Shown here piece after piece: positions 1 through 10,369 of a stretch of 64,000 bases of DNA (position 1 is its first letter; each line of letters starts with the position of its first letter). This DNA is from Moniliophthora roreri (Eukaryota > Basidiomycota > Agaricomycetes > Agaricales > Marasmiaceae). The DNA lies in contig LATX02000205.1 of NCBI GenBank assembly GCA_001466705.2, positions 248,001-312,000 on the forward strand, written 5' to 3'. The notes below the pieces were generated by a model. It did no database searches, was not told where the DNA came from, and was given only the letters and a program-made list of their open reading frames with translations. The position numbers and the translations under genes were made by a program.

Positions 1-637
1 CACAGGTACCTCTTGCAAGATCTTGGGTTACGAGCGCTTGACAAGAGTAATGGTTCCATTCAACATTGACCAATGAGAATGAGTGTCCATTAACACAGTT
101 GTCAATGCGGGGCCCATAACCTGTTGAGACAGAACGGAGACATAAAGCGCAGTGGAGTGTGCTCAACTCACATTTGTACAAGAGCTTGCTAGAACCTTGA
201 GGGTTGTAGAGGTGCAATGTGCAGAGTAGTCAATGTAAATTGAACTGAAGAATGTAGCTACATACATGCTTGCTTTTATACTACTCTAAAGGATAAGTTC
301 CGTGGATAAATGGTGAAACCTTGTAAGCTATGGATGTAAGCTACTAAATACTTATGAGACAAAGTATCCAAGAATAATGTGTCTTGGAGAGACGCAATAC
401 AATCCTCTGACAGCGGAAGGAACTATACATGTGTTCTACATGAGTTCTACTGTATTGTGCATGAGGCTACAATACTCCTACTGGACAAGGGAGCACTCCT
501 ATGACTGTAGTGCAAGCTCTGGAGAAGCTCAGGAACATACTTTGTAAGTTCCGTAGTTGATCACAGACACAAGTAATACAATAACTAGTGTTCCTAATGT
601 ACCTAGTTTAGTATAGTACAGGTACTGTGCTTCAACA
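1..637 (-). repeat. second copia LTR copy (solo or partial)
   Basis: The segment ending at 637 begins, on the minus strand, with the same TGTTGAAGCAC block as the LTR start at 924, with one or two substitutions. It runs toward the left edge without any coding similarity that I can see. Its far (CA) end is outside the window or too diverged to place. Sequence 638-884 between the two LTR starts holds nothing recognisable. Confidence 0.5.
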
Positions 638-885
638 ACATATGAGCCCTAAAGGATTGCCATTGTGTATGGAGCAGAGGACACATCAGGAAAACAGTCG
701 GCTCAGATTGGACTCCTTTTTAAGGAAAAAAACGCTTAATAAGAAAAAAAAGTCAGTTTTTACTTGCCAAGCGGCTCTTACTTATTCTTCACCTACGTCT
801 CTCCTGAGAAAAGTTACTTTTACTTGGAATCAGATACTTTTACTTTTATCTACAGATATGGCCAGGGCTCACTATGCAGCCCTCN

Positions 886-924
886 GTACCTAGTTTAGTA
901 TAGTACAGGTACAGTGCTTCAACA
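886..924 (-). repeat. start of 3' LTR next to polypurine tract
   Basis: The minus strand reads AGTGAGGGGGAG (polypurine tract) followed by TGTTGAAGCACTGTACC, the TG-start expected of an LTR. The LTR is cut after 39 bp by the n at 885. The same 38-bp block recurs at 600-637, where it continues into unbroken sequence toward position 1. Confidence 0.7.
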
Positions 925-947
925 CTCCCCCTCACTAAGTTTGTGAT

Positions 948-1579
948 AAACTTTGTAGTGATTGAGCTATATGGAGGAATCAGTCTTAAAGAATGTAAGG
1001 CCGAGAAATTCTCTGTGGCATTGAAATTTGTCCCAAGGTAGATTCTTCGTCATAAGATCCACAGGTTGTTGATTTGTAGGGATGAAGAATACTTCTACTT
1101 TCTTCTTGGCAACACATTCTCAAATATGGTGATATTTAATATCAATGTGCTTTGTTCGTTTTTCAGTAACTTGATTTTTACTGATGAAGATAGCACCTTG
1201 ATTATCACTAAGCAATGGTAGTTTTGCTATAGGATATTCGATTTCAGAGAATAGATTAATTATCCATTTGATCTGTCTAGCACAGTCAGATAAAGCCATA
1301 TATTCGGCTTCAGTACTGGATAATGCTACGGATTTCTGTTTTTGTGAAACCCAGAAGACTGGAGCACAAGCGAAGTTAATGAGATAACCTGTTTGTGAGA
1401 CTCTAGTGTCTTCATCTGTAGCCCAGTCAGAATCGGCATATGCTATGAAACCTTGTTCTCCTTGCTTATCTTTGTAAGTAAGAGAATATTTGCGGGTTCC
1501 AATTAGGTATCGAATAATGTACTTTGCTTCGTTGAGATGTTCCTGAGTAGGATTTGTCCCATATTGCGAAAGTTTGATG
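948..1579 (-). pseudogene. copia RNase H and Pol C-terminus (second copy)
   Basis: The minus strand encodes YADSDWATDEDTRVSQTGY, VALSSTEAEYMALSDCA, LSDNQGAIFISKNQ and KHIDIKYHH, then the usual copia tail (LMTKNLPWDKFQ). These are the RNase H acidic positions and conserved C-terminal blocks of Ty1/copia Pol. One in-frame stop interrupts the tail just after KYHHI. The first half repeats the sequence on the other side of the n at 1580 with scattered differences, so this is a different genomic copy of the same family. Confidence 0.85.
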
Positions 1580-1580
1580 N

Positions 1581-2977
1581 GGCTTCAGTACTGGATAATG
1601 CTACGGATTTCTGTTTTTGTGAAACCCAGAAGACTGGAGCACAAGCGAAGTTAATGAGATAACCTGTTTGTGAGACTCTAGTGTCTTCATCTGTAGCCCA
1701 GTCAGAATCGGCATATGCTATGAAACCTTGTTCTCCTTGCTTATCTTTGTAAGTAAGAGAATATTTGCGGGTTCCAATTAGGTATCGAATGATATATTTC
1801 GCTTTGTTGAGATGCTCCTGAGTAGGATTTGTCCCATATTGCGAAAGTTTAATAACCGGAAAGGTTATATCTGGTCGAGTACCTAAGCACAGATATAGAA
1901 GTGATCCGATCACTGATTGGAATTGGGATCTAATTGTAGATTTTGCTTCTCCTTTATTAGCCGTAGGTTTGTAACCGGCAGGTAATGGAGTGCGAGTAGG
2001 ATTGGCGTTTTCCATACCAAAGCGTTTAATGATTTTCTCGAGATAGTCACTTTGATCAAGTGAAAGAGTACGTCGCTTTCGATCTCGAGTAATCCGCATT
2101 CGTAGGAATTCTCTAGGTTCGCCTAAATCTCTACATTCCCATATTTGTACCACTGATTGGAATTGGGATCTAATTGTAGATTTTGCTTCTCCTTTATTAG
2201 CTGTAGGTTTGTAACCGGCAGGTAATGGAGTACGAGTAGGGTTGGCATTTTCCATACCAAAGCGTTTAATGATTTTCTCGAGATAGTCACTTTGATCAAG
2301 TGAAAGAGTACGTCGCTTTCGATCTCGAGTAATCCGCATTCGTAGGAATTCTCTAGGTTCGCCTAAGTCTCTACATTCCCATATTTTCATGAATTCTTTC
2401 TTCTTTGAGTGAAGAAGGCTAGAATTTGAACCCATGAAAATCGCATCATCTACATATACAATGGCAATGATTATATCATTTCCACGTATAAAGTAATATA
2501 CACCAGCGTCTGATATACAGCGCTTAAATCCTAGTTTTGCCATGGATTTAGTGCATTGGTACCACCATGATAAAGAGGCTTGTTTTAAACCATATAGTGC
2601 ACGGCGTAATAACCAAACTTTATTTGAACCTTTGATGAATCCTTGTGGTTGTTCCATGTAAATCTCCTTGTCAAGTTCACCATAGAGAAAGGCTGTTTTG
2701 ACATATTCGTCATAATCTATTCCTTTGACTTGTGAGAAACCTTTTGCTACAAGTCGTGCCTTATAACGGCCATCTGTTTTAACGTCAAAAACCCATCTGG
2801 ATTTTATCGCTTTTCGACCTTGAGGTAAATCTACAAGTTTGTAAATGTTATGTTCTTGTAGTGACTTGAGTTCGTCATGACATGCAGCCATCCATTTCTT
2901 CTGTTCATCTTTTGACAGAGTAAGGATATCTTTGTATTGCCATTGACGTACGTTGTCAATTGACAATGCTGATGCCA
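1581..2977 (-). pseudogene. copia Pol reverse transcriptase / start of RNase H, defective
   Basis: The open frame carries copia RVT_2 landmarks: KSRWVFDVKTDGRYKARLVAKGF near the N-terminus, VKTAFLYGELDKEIYMEQP, LYGLKQASLSWW, the active-site YVDD, and later GSLLYLCLGTRPDITF and YADSDWATDE of the RNase H region. Two lesions are visible. About 35 residues are missing between GIDYDE and VKTAFLYG, and the Asp that normally precedes VKTAF (motif A metal ligand) is Tyr. An 80-residue block beginning IWECRDLGEP is also duplicated in frame. Both argue that the polymerase is dead. The frame is cut by n at both ends. Confidence 0.9.
1910..2389 (-). repeat. 240-bp direct tandem duplication inside copia Pol
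   Basis: Two adjacent 240-bp units (about 1910-2149 and 2150-2389) differ at only a handful of positions and keep the reading frame (240 = 80 codons). No n separates them, unlike the other joins here. It may be a true tandem duplication or a mis-joined pair of reads from two element copies. Confidence 0.85.
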
Positions 2978-2978
2978 N

Positions 2979-3854
2979 GGGCAGGAGATCAGACATCAGA
3001 AACTTGGAATGGGAAGAAGGGCTGAGGTTTACGATGCCGAGATGGCAGCGCTCAGCATGGGGGCGAAACTAGCACTAAGTATCTGCTCCCAGAAGCCTCA
3101 GATCACTCACATATACTACTTTGCAGACAACACATCCGCAGCCCAGTCAATATTCAGCATGTGAGTACAATCGGGACAGTTCTATGCCAAGAACTTCTAC
3201 AATGACATGGCAGGGTTTATGGACAGACACAATGAAAACCAAGTCACAATTGTGTGGTGCCCAGAGCACCAGGACATCACTGGCAATGAGCAAGCAGATG
3301 AGCTCGCCAAAGAAGCAACAGTGCTAGCAGCAACAGCACCCATAGGGGTATCACAAGCAAAAGCTAGGGCTCAGCAGACCTGGATACAGGAATGGAGGGG
3401 GACTACAAAAACAGGACACTTCGCCATTGCAAACAGATTTGAGCCAAGGCTGAAGCCAACAGCCCAGTTCAAAGAAACAAGCCGAGAGGTGTTCAGGAGG
3501 CTCACCCAATGTCACACAGGACACTGTTTCACTGGTGAGTATCGAAAATGATTCCATCCAAACGAGAACACTGACTGCTCCTGTGGAGCTCCAACACAGA
3601 CTCAAGAACATATCATCCGAGAGTGCCCACTGTACGAACAACACTGGGAAGCCCTCCAAGACATGTCACGTGACATTGCGGTGCCCGAGATAGTAGGAAT
3701 GGACAAGGGCATCCGAGTGCTGACAGAGTTCCTCACAAAATCCAGAGCCTTTACCCTCCATGGAAGGCCATGGAAAGACAAAATAGCCCCCAGGCTAGAG
3801 AATGTGCCACTAGAACTGGACGAAGATGATGTGGGGTGGGATGACGAAGGATGA
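2979..3854 (+). pseudogene. LINE ORF2 C-terminus: RNase H plus CCHC-like tail
   Basis: One frame runs through VYDAEMAALSMGAKLAL, YYFADNTSAAQSIF, IVWCPEHQDITGNEQADELA (RNase H catalytic and structural motifs) and then CSCGAPTQTQEHIIRECPLY, the cysteine/histidine tail typical of fungal LINE ORF2. Two in-frame TGA stops break it, at about 3159 (after FSM) and at 3549-3551 (after EYRK). Both sit where an arginine CGA codon would fit, as expected of C-to-T change at CpG. No other frame change was seen up to the terminal stop near 3854. Confidence 0.85.
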
Positions 3855-4161
3855 AACGCGAAACCCCAACAAACATGACAACGTACCGCCCAGATGAACC
3901 CTCCCAAATTCGGTTACAGTTATGCCTTATGCTCACATGCTATCCCAGCACCTCAGTGCGAGTCGTATGACAGGTGTCAAACCAGACACAACCCACGATA
4001 CCCATTTCTTGCCCCATACCACAATCCTCTATGGTTAAGCTACACATAATAGCAACGCCGCTCACATGAGCATAGTTTAGAAATAAGTTAAGTAGAATTT
4101 TGGTGTACCCCACCCATGCGTCTTAGCACTAGTTTGCTTGCAACACGTAAAACTACAGAAA

Positions 4162-4162
<1 letters not shown>

Positions 4163-4204
<42 letters not shown>
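4163..4204 (+). repeat. 42-nt poly(A) tail of the LINE
   Basis: An uninterrupted run of 42 adenines follows the LINE 3' UTR. It fixes the strand and 3' end of the insertion. An uninterrupted tail of this length suggests a fairly recent insertion. Confidence 0.9.
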
Positions 4205-4206
<2 letters not shown>

Positions 4207-5437
4207 GTTCAATGTGCAGAATATCGAGTTGCCAAGATGTTACTGTTCAAGCTCGAGATGTGAGGCCTGAGGCGCCCGGGCCGAGTCGGCACTGGTGCAT
4301 GCTTCTCGTGTTCTCTCATTGCGTATGCGTCCCTCTGCTCTGTAACGAAACGGTATTCGTATAAAGCCTTTCCACAGACAGTGTCGGCTTATCATAATAA
4401 CTATCCGTGCTGACCGTCCAGTATATCCGTCCAGTATATGCGTCCAGTATGTGCATCGACTTTTATTCCACATTCTTTGGTCGGTGTGAGTCGAATTCAT
4501 GGGAGTCTTGACGGATAACTTGGTGCGTTCTCTTCTATGTTCACACTAATTCCCAATTGACCATATGAAGTGTCACTTTCATTGCACCTTATTCTATCTA
4601 TAAATTCGTATCACCTGCAACACGACCCTCTTAAACTTGGAGCACGACTGCTGTTCAACTTCCATTCTTCACAATGATCAGGTTATTTTGACCACATCAC
4701 CAGTGGTGTTCTGGGGACTGTTATCTTCGTGAAGATTGTGTCCCTACTTTGAAACTTGGCCGGCCAATCGTTCACATGCGGGTCGTTATCATACCTAGTA
4801 CCGGATCATATTATGTCCCCAGTATCCACCATTCAGCCACCTCAGAAGGCACTCCAACTACATCTGTTGGTGGCTGGATTCTATCACCGCCAGTATCTGC
4901 AAACTCCACCACTGTTCGCCGCTTTGGTGGATAATAACCCTTATCGCGGCTCGCTTGAGTTCGTCGCAGACGGCTGGCACCCGACTCTCCTCGAGAAGAA
5001 AATGCCGAGGATGTCTGATTTCATGCTTCAAGACATGAAGGTTGCCGCAGAAATAAAGACCCGGAAATGAGATTAGTCTGATCTTTCGCCATGAGTAAAC
5101 TCATTCCGGTGTTCTTCTTTCCATCTGCATTCTGATTTTGCACATCATCCGTCAAGACACTCCCTCGGCCCTCTGATCTGAGCGTCGTGGTTTGTGTTAC
5201 AGCCACCGACACTCGTCTCCACTTGGCCATCACAAAGGTCCCTGGGTGTGGGATTGGATATGGTTTCTTGGCTGATACTGCTATTGAGGTTCTCGGAAAC
5301 GGAGGATTTGATCAGTAGAAGGTGATCTCAGAACACGTGGAATATATCTGACACCATCTGCTTGGAAGAGTTTAGAGACAAATTCAAGAGCTCTGGTCAC
5401 CGAAAGCACCGCAAGTTGCTTACAGTATTCAGTTATC
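4205..5437. other. No recognised gene; possible relic exons
   Basis: Short open stretches on the plus strand, such as 4756-5070 and about 5190-5320 (containing ITKVPGCGIGYGFLADTAIE), look more protein-like than random, but they match no family I know and are not joined by convincing splice sites. The large inverted-arm element is inserted at the right-hand edge. Confidence 0.3.
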
Positions 5438-5444
5438 CCGCCAT
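5438..5444. repeat. 7-bp target-site duplication, left copy
   Basis: ccgccat, identical to 9034-9040 and directly abutting the terminal CACCTTTGG. Confidence 0.85.
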
Positions 5445-6490
5445 CACCTTTGGTTCCCATCTATCCGAACTAATTAGACGCCAAGATCAGGTCGAACGTG
5501 GTGTCTGATAAGACGGCTATCACCGGAAATTTGGCCGCACCTCGTTGCACCCCTCTCCTGCTCCTCTCTGCTCCTCTCTCAGCACCTTCGCTCTCCCTCA
5601 AAATTCCACGAGTCCCCTGTAGACCGTCTGCCGGCATCAGCTGCCGGCGTCGCATGACTCATCTCCGGCACCTCAACATCGACCACGCTCCCGACATCTT
5701 TCTCACAGTCGTCATCGTCGTTCCCGCTGCCATCAATGTCCTGTAGTTGTTGTCGCCGCCCGTCCATATTCCACACAAGGATTGTGCTCACTTTTCTCCT
5801 CAAAACTAACTATCTATGGTCAGTCATAATCATTACTATTCTATTTTCCTCCTTGTGCCTCTACGCCAGAGTCAACAAGTTCTTTTTCATGTCCACGTCG
5901 CCTGAACACACTTAGATCAATGACAATAACGGAACAATTTCTTTCATTGCGTTAAGGCTACAATACACAGGCCATTTACAGTCCTCCAGATCTTCCTTCC
6001 CCCTGCCCTTGGGTGCTTTCTCGACGACTGACTCCACACGCACCTCAAGTTCATACATAAATCCGTCAACCAACGGGCCGAAACACATACGACATTTTTT
6101 ATGGTTCTCTCTCACACATGTTTACTGTAAACCCCCGTTTATCCTCGATATCTCGACACCTCGACCCCCTCCCAGCCCTCCATTTTCCCCATGGAATCTA
6201 TGACCAGTGTTCATTATTGGCACCTTCACTGACTCATCACTGGCACTGGTTCTGTGACATCAATTACGAATCCCGCGGTTCTCGTCGTCGTTCGGAATGG
6301 TCTTGGCATTGCCGGGGTGGCTGGCGCCGCCGCCAGCTCAGGTAAAATTATGGGTGCGTCACAATCCTTTTAGAAAACTTTCTATCCACTGATTACAGAC
6401 GTTCGGATTTTAATATTCCTTATTGATTACTCTCACCGTCAACAACACACTTGTTTCTGTGCTACACCCTGGCTACACCTGTCTGGGTGA
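5445..6490 (+). repeat. left inverted arm of the 3.59-kb transposon
   Basis: It matches 7935-9033 in reverse complement. Identity is close to complete from 5445 to about 5800. Further in it persists as recognisable blocks, such as the stretch encoding IYDQCSLLA and the block ending at the TTTCTGTGCTACACCCTGGC-type sequence near 6470. The outer part contains a purine/pyrimidine-biased micro-repeat (CTGCTCCTCT twice, 5557-5577). Confidence 0.85.
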
Positions 6491-7934
6491 CGATTCGAGG
6501 TACGTACTACATTTGGACTTGGAGTTCTGACACCTCATTCAAGAAATATGACAGGTTTAGTCCACCAGTTCCCTCACCTAACACAACACAAGGATACCCA
6601 CCGCCATTGCGTTCCTGAATCCACTTCGCAGCATACAATGCGAGCTCTGCATCATGCCAGGTATTCGGAATCAGGTTAATGCATGCAGGCTCTGATAGCT
6701 TATGAGTGTAGGGGTGCTCCATGTCGGATGACAGGCACGGGCAGTGGTATTGGAGTAGTTGTGCAGGGCACTAACAATGTATGATAAGCATAAATGCATG
6801 GGAAGTGGTGCTCCATGGGAGGTATACTTCTCAGATAGTCTACTTGTCCTATTTGTAGCATTACTGGTGTATTAATACCATAATAGTGTTTGGAATTCAG
6901 TGCACTCAGAAGGCACAAAGTAACGAAGTGAGAAGCACCTGACAAGCGCCCGTTCTCGACGTGCAATTCCATCGACTCCTCAGCAGTCAAATAGGGTCCT
7001 TCTGCTCAATATGCAGCATCTATAAGACTTTAACCAAACTCAAGAAGATAATCAGGCACTATCAAAGCGGTATTGGTGGGTTAGGCCCATCAGTCTTGTT
7101 AAATATCACTTGATGATGAGAAACTCACCACTTTGTCACATTTTAGGAACCCTGAATGCTCCGGTTACTCTGTAGCCAAAAGAAACAGTGAATTATTGCT
7201 TCGGAGACCATTCTGGAGGCTCTCCGAGCTTCTTGGGTCAGAGAGAGGTCAGCAAATTGGTGGGACTAATTTGAGTTGAAGGCTGCACCCTTTGACACAT
7301 AACAATGTTAGTGATCGTCGACCCGAACCTGACCCCCAAATTAACTCTTCAACAAGACTTATAGTTTTGAGCTTATCACCTCTGAGTGAATGCTCTGAAG
7401 TGCTTCTGAAGGCCCAATGCCAATAGAAGACCAGGAAATGGCCGATATAAGCAGAAACTTGGTGAATGTGGTGAGTTTCTCATCGTTTCGGTGTCTTACG
7501 CTACTCACAAGTACCCTCCAGCAGATAATGCTCCGAAACTCGCCACATAAGGCTCTCAATGCTATTATAGTCTCCTGGAGCCAGTATTTTCAGCAGAAGA
7601 ATTTCTAACTTGATTATTCGTACCGGAACTCCTGTTATCGCCCACGAACAGTTCACGATGACATCCACATTGTCCGCTATAAGTCGCATACATAAATCAT
7701 TCAACTCACAGGGCACCCAAATTTGGGACAGAAATGTATATGATTCACTAGGGTGCCGATTACATGAGTAAATGGTAAAGAGATTACTGTATTGAGTTAC
7801 AGCTCTGACTCCACTGTGCACTAGAAGCTAATTCCGCTGACGCCGAGAGCAATTCTGATGTTGACATTTTATAGCTAGGTAGAAGATGTCAGTAGAGCCG
7901 AAGTCCGATGCTGCCAGAGTATGAGTGTAGAAGG
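6491..7934. other. transposon centre, no recognised gene
   Basis: The longest open stretches are about 70-105 codons on the minus strand (for example 6507-6722, containing AELALYAAKWIQERNGGGYP). I see no DDE transposase motif or other known domain. It may be captured host sequence or an eroded transposase. Confidence 0.35.
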
Positions 7935-9033
7935 AGAGGCTTTCACACAGGTTGATGGTGTAGCAGGGTGTAGCACAGAAAAAAATGTATTGTTGACAGT
8001 GACAGTAATTAATAAGGTATTAGAGTCTGGATGTTCATGATCAATGGATAGAAAGTTTTCTGAAAGAATTGCGATGGACCTACAATTTTGACTTGAGCTG
8101 GCAGTGATGCCAAGACCATTCCAAACAACGAGAGCCACAGGAGTCGTAATTGATGTCGCGGAAGTGGTGCCAGTGATGACTCAGTGAAGATGCCAGTAGT
8201 GAACACTGGTCATAGATGCGATGTGAGGACTTGATATAAAATGGAGGGCTGAGGGGAGAACGAGGTGTCGAGATATTGAGGATAAACGGGAGTGGTAAGC
8301 GCGTGTGAGAGAGAACCATGAAAAACGCCGTTAATCAAGCGGCTGTCATAACGTGTTTCCGCCCGTTGGCTGACGATGAATTTACGCGGAAACCTGAGGT
8401 GCATGTGGAGTCGGTCAGAAAACAAGATGCGGTCGAGAAAGCACCCAAGGGCAAAGGAAAAGGAAGGTCTGGAGGTTGTAAAATTGCCTGTGTATCGTAG
8501 CCTTAGTGCAATGAGAAAAATCCTAAATAATTTCTTTCCATGATTGCCATTAATCTGGTGCGTTCGGGCGACGTGGACGTGAAAGGTGTTAAAAAAACTT
8601 GTTGATTCCAGTGTAGAGGCACAAGGAGGATATATAGAATAATAATCATGATAACTGACTGTAGATAGTTAGTTTTGAAGAGAAAAGCGAGATTTTAGGA
8701 ACGCACCTTATACCTGGGGCGGCGACAACAACTACAGGACATTGATGGCAGCGGGAACGACGATGACGACTGTGAGAAAGATGTCGGGAGCGTGGTCGAT
8801 GTTGAGGTGCCGGAGATGAGTCATGCGACGCCGGCAGCTGATGCCGGCAGACGGTCTACAGGGGACTCGTGGAATTTTGAGGGAGAGCGAAGGTGCTGAG
8901 AGAGGAGCAGAGAGGAGCAGGAGAGGGGTGCAACGAGGTGCGGCCAAATTTCCGGTGATAGCCGTCTTATCAGACACCACGTTCGACCTGATCTTGGCGT
9001 CTAATTAGTTCGGATTGATGGGAACCAAAGGTG
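7935..9033 (-). repeat. right inverted arm of the 3.59-kb transposon
   Basis: Reverse complement of 5445-6490. The outer ~300 bp are almost identical to the left arm and the inner part is diverged. Both arms could pair into a long hairpin if transcribed through. Confidence 0.85.
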
Positions 9034-9040
9034 CCGCCAT
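9034..9040. repeat. 7-bp target-site duplication, right copy
   Basis: ccgccat directly after the terminal CCAAAGGTG; pairs with 5438-5444. Confidence 0.85.
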
Positions 9041-9269
9041 CTACATTTTGACCTCAACAAATAATAATAAGAACTCAAAAAAGGACTGAAGTTAATATAT
9101 ATATACACGCTACCAGAAGTACATCAGCGAAATGGACACCTAAATATATTGGAATAAAATAAGTGAAATATGTTATAATGGCCAAAATACATTATAATCA
9201 TTATGGTGTATTTTAATGTAATATAATTGTTGTTCCTTTATTTTAATGGATTAAAATGAAGCAAAATGG

Positions 9270-9353
9270 TTATAATGTATTCTGGCTATTATAATGTATT
9301 TTGGCTATTATAATGTATTTTGGCTATTATAATGTATTTCAGCCATTATAATG
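9270..9353. repeat. 19-bp tandem repeat, about 4.4 units
   Basis: Units ttataatgtattttggcta start at 9270, 9289, 9308 and 9327 with one or a few changes each; a partial fifth unit follows at 9346. They lie directly at the 3' end of the tRNA-like sequence when the minus strand is read. AT-rich related sequence extends left to about 9060. Confidence 0.9.
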
Positions 9354-9510
9354 CATCGGCCCCACCTGGGGGTCAGGGACCAAAAGAAATAATACTTATT
9401 TGTTGCAACCCCCGTGAGTCGAACCCTCGACCTCAAGGTGGATTAGTCAGCAACCTTGGCAGCCACAGGGTGCTCAAGACCACTGTACCACAGTGCCATA
9501 TACTTGCCAC
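9354..9510 (-). mobile_element. tRNA-derived SINE
   Basis: The minus strand has an A-box-like TGGTACAGTGGTCTTGAGC (about 9475-9493) followed some 50-60 bp later by a B-box GGGTTCGACTC (about 9416-9426), the internal pol III promoter layout. Downstream, after a tRNA-unrelated body, come the 19-bp tandem repeats, the kind of short-repeat tail SINEs carry. It lacks a clean cloverleaf, so it is not a functional tRNA. The 5' boundary is approximate. Confidence 0.6.
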
Positions 9511-9659
9511 CACACATAGTGCAATATATCCCCTTACTCAAAAGACCTATCTCCACCCCCTTGCTGTTTCTATTGATGAAATCCCCAACCAAAAGCTTCC
9601 CTTCACTTTATAGAGTCCTCTCCCTGTCCTCTGGAAGGCATAAAAATGCACTGTTTTGA

Positions 9660-9800
9660 TTGCCTCTGTTACAATCTATTTTACTACATTATAATAACTC
9701 TGTCTCATTTTATTGCATTTTAATACACTATAATAATACCATCCTATTTTATTGCATTTTAATGTACTATAATAATACCATCCCATTTTATTGTATTTTA
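9660..9800. repeat. AT-rich imperfect tandem repeat
   Basis: Three imperfect copies of a unit of about 40 bp containing tattgcattttaatacacta and tataataataccatcc. Composition resembles the AT-rich sequence left of the SINE, so both may belong to one larger composite element. The block ends at the n at 9801. Confidence 0.65.
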
Positions 9801-9801
9801 N

Positions 9802-10369
9802 AGGTGTAAATTATAATGAGGCAATGTGCAGGAGAATGATAATAAGGCGCACCAATTGACGTGAAGGTTCGGGTTCAAATGATGCGGTGGGGCACTGGAT
9901 ACGAGAAGAGGTCAGATGATACTGAATAATAATGCAATGCTGGTCAATAGCATCCATAATGAACAAATTTCACATTGCCGTAGTCACTCTTGAGCCAGCA
10001 GGGCTAGAGACGTGGTGCATGAGTGGCTGTATATGGTAAGGGGTTAGGGAGAGAATAAAAATGAGTGCAAGTATCTATGAATTATAAATGGTACACGCCA
10101 CGGTGTAGAGAATAATGATAATGAGACCGCTGGGCGCTACTGGACGAATGATAATGCGACGTAGGGGTAGAATTTGGTGGTGCTATGATAAAGTGTAAGT
10201 ACAGATTGCAGGAGACATTGAGATAACAAGGATACGTACCGTACAACACTACATGACAGGAAGGGACGTGAAAGGAGGAAGCAAGCATCCAACCGTGGAA
10301 AATGTCCATGTGTCATAACGCGTAACTGCCGAATTTGGCATTGCTGGCGTTTCCTGGTCTCCCACTTAT
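9802..10369. other. No gene recognised
   Basis: AT-rich, low-complexity flank after the assembly join. No convincing frame, splice pattern or RNA gene seen. Confidence 0.4.

Larger units (their letters stand above)
1..2977 (-). mobile_element. Ty1/copia LTR retrotransposon, fragmented
   Basis: On the minus strand the parts occur in copia order: reverse transcriptase (about 2977-1850), RNase H (about 1840-1140), a short C-terminal tail, a G-rich polypurine tract (925-936 read in reverse) and then an LTR beginning TGTTGAAGCAC at 924. Single n bases at 885, 1580 and 2978 cut it into pieces that are near-copies rather than one clean element: the block around 1307-1579 recurs at 1582-1854 with several substitutions. 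Upstream gag, protease and integrase regions are not in the window. I read this as two or more copies of one family joined by the assembler. No intact element is present. Confidence 0.85.
2979..4204 (+). mobile_element. LINE (non-LTR retrotransposon) 3' end
   Basis: The segment holds the C-terminal RNase H domain of a Tad1-type LINE ORF2, the cysteine-rich tail motif, about 300 bp of 3' UTR and a 42-nt poly(A) run (4163-4204) that marks the 3' terminus. It is truncated on the left at the assembly join (n at 2978). The insertion is in the plus orientation, opposite to the copia copy. Confidence 0.85.
5445..9033. mobile_element. 3.59-kb DNA transposon with long inverted arms
   Basis: The element begins CACCTTTGGTTCCCATC and ends with its reverse complement. 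It is flanked by a perfect 7-bp duplication, ccgccat, at 5438-5444 and 9034-9040. Left and right arms of about 1.05-1.1 kb are inverted copies. The outer ~330 bp are nearly identical (both encode the same 82-residue frame in opposite orientation); inner parts have drifted by substitutions and small indels. No transposase was recognised in the roughly 1.45-kb centre, so it is probably non-autonomous. Long arms recall Mutator-like elements, but a 7-bp duplication is short for those and also fits hAT-like or P-like families, so I leave the superfamily open. Confidence 0.85.

Noticed and set aside
1582..1854. True duplication of the copia RNase H region
   Set aside because: It lies across an n (1580); two element copies joined by the assembler is the simpler reading.
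5498..5746. 82-codon frame identical to 8732-8980 as a conserved gene pair
   Set aside because: Identity comes from the transposon's inverted ends, not from selection on protein; the same segment is open on both strands and the sequence is low-complexity.
9410..9495. A functional tRNA gene on the minus strand
   Set aside because: A- and B-box-like blocks are present but no acceptor stem or regular cloverleaf can be drawn, and the 19-bp repeat tail indicates a SINE.
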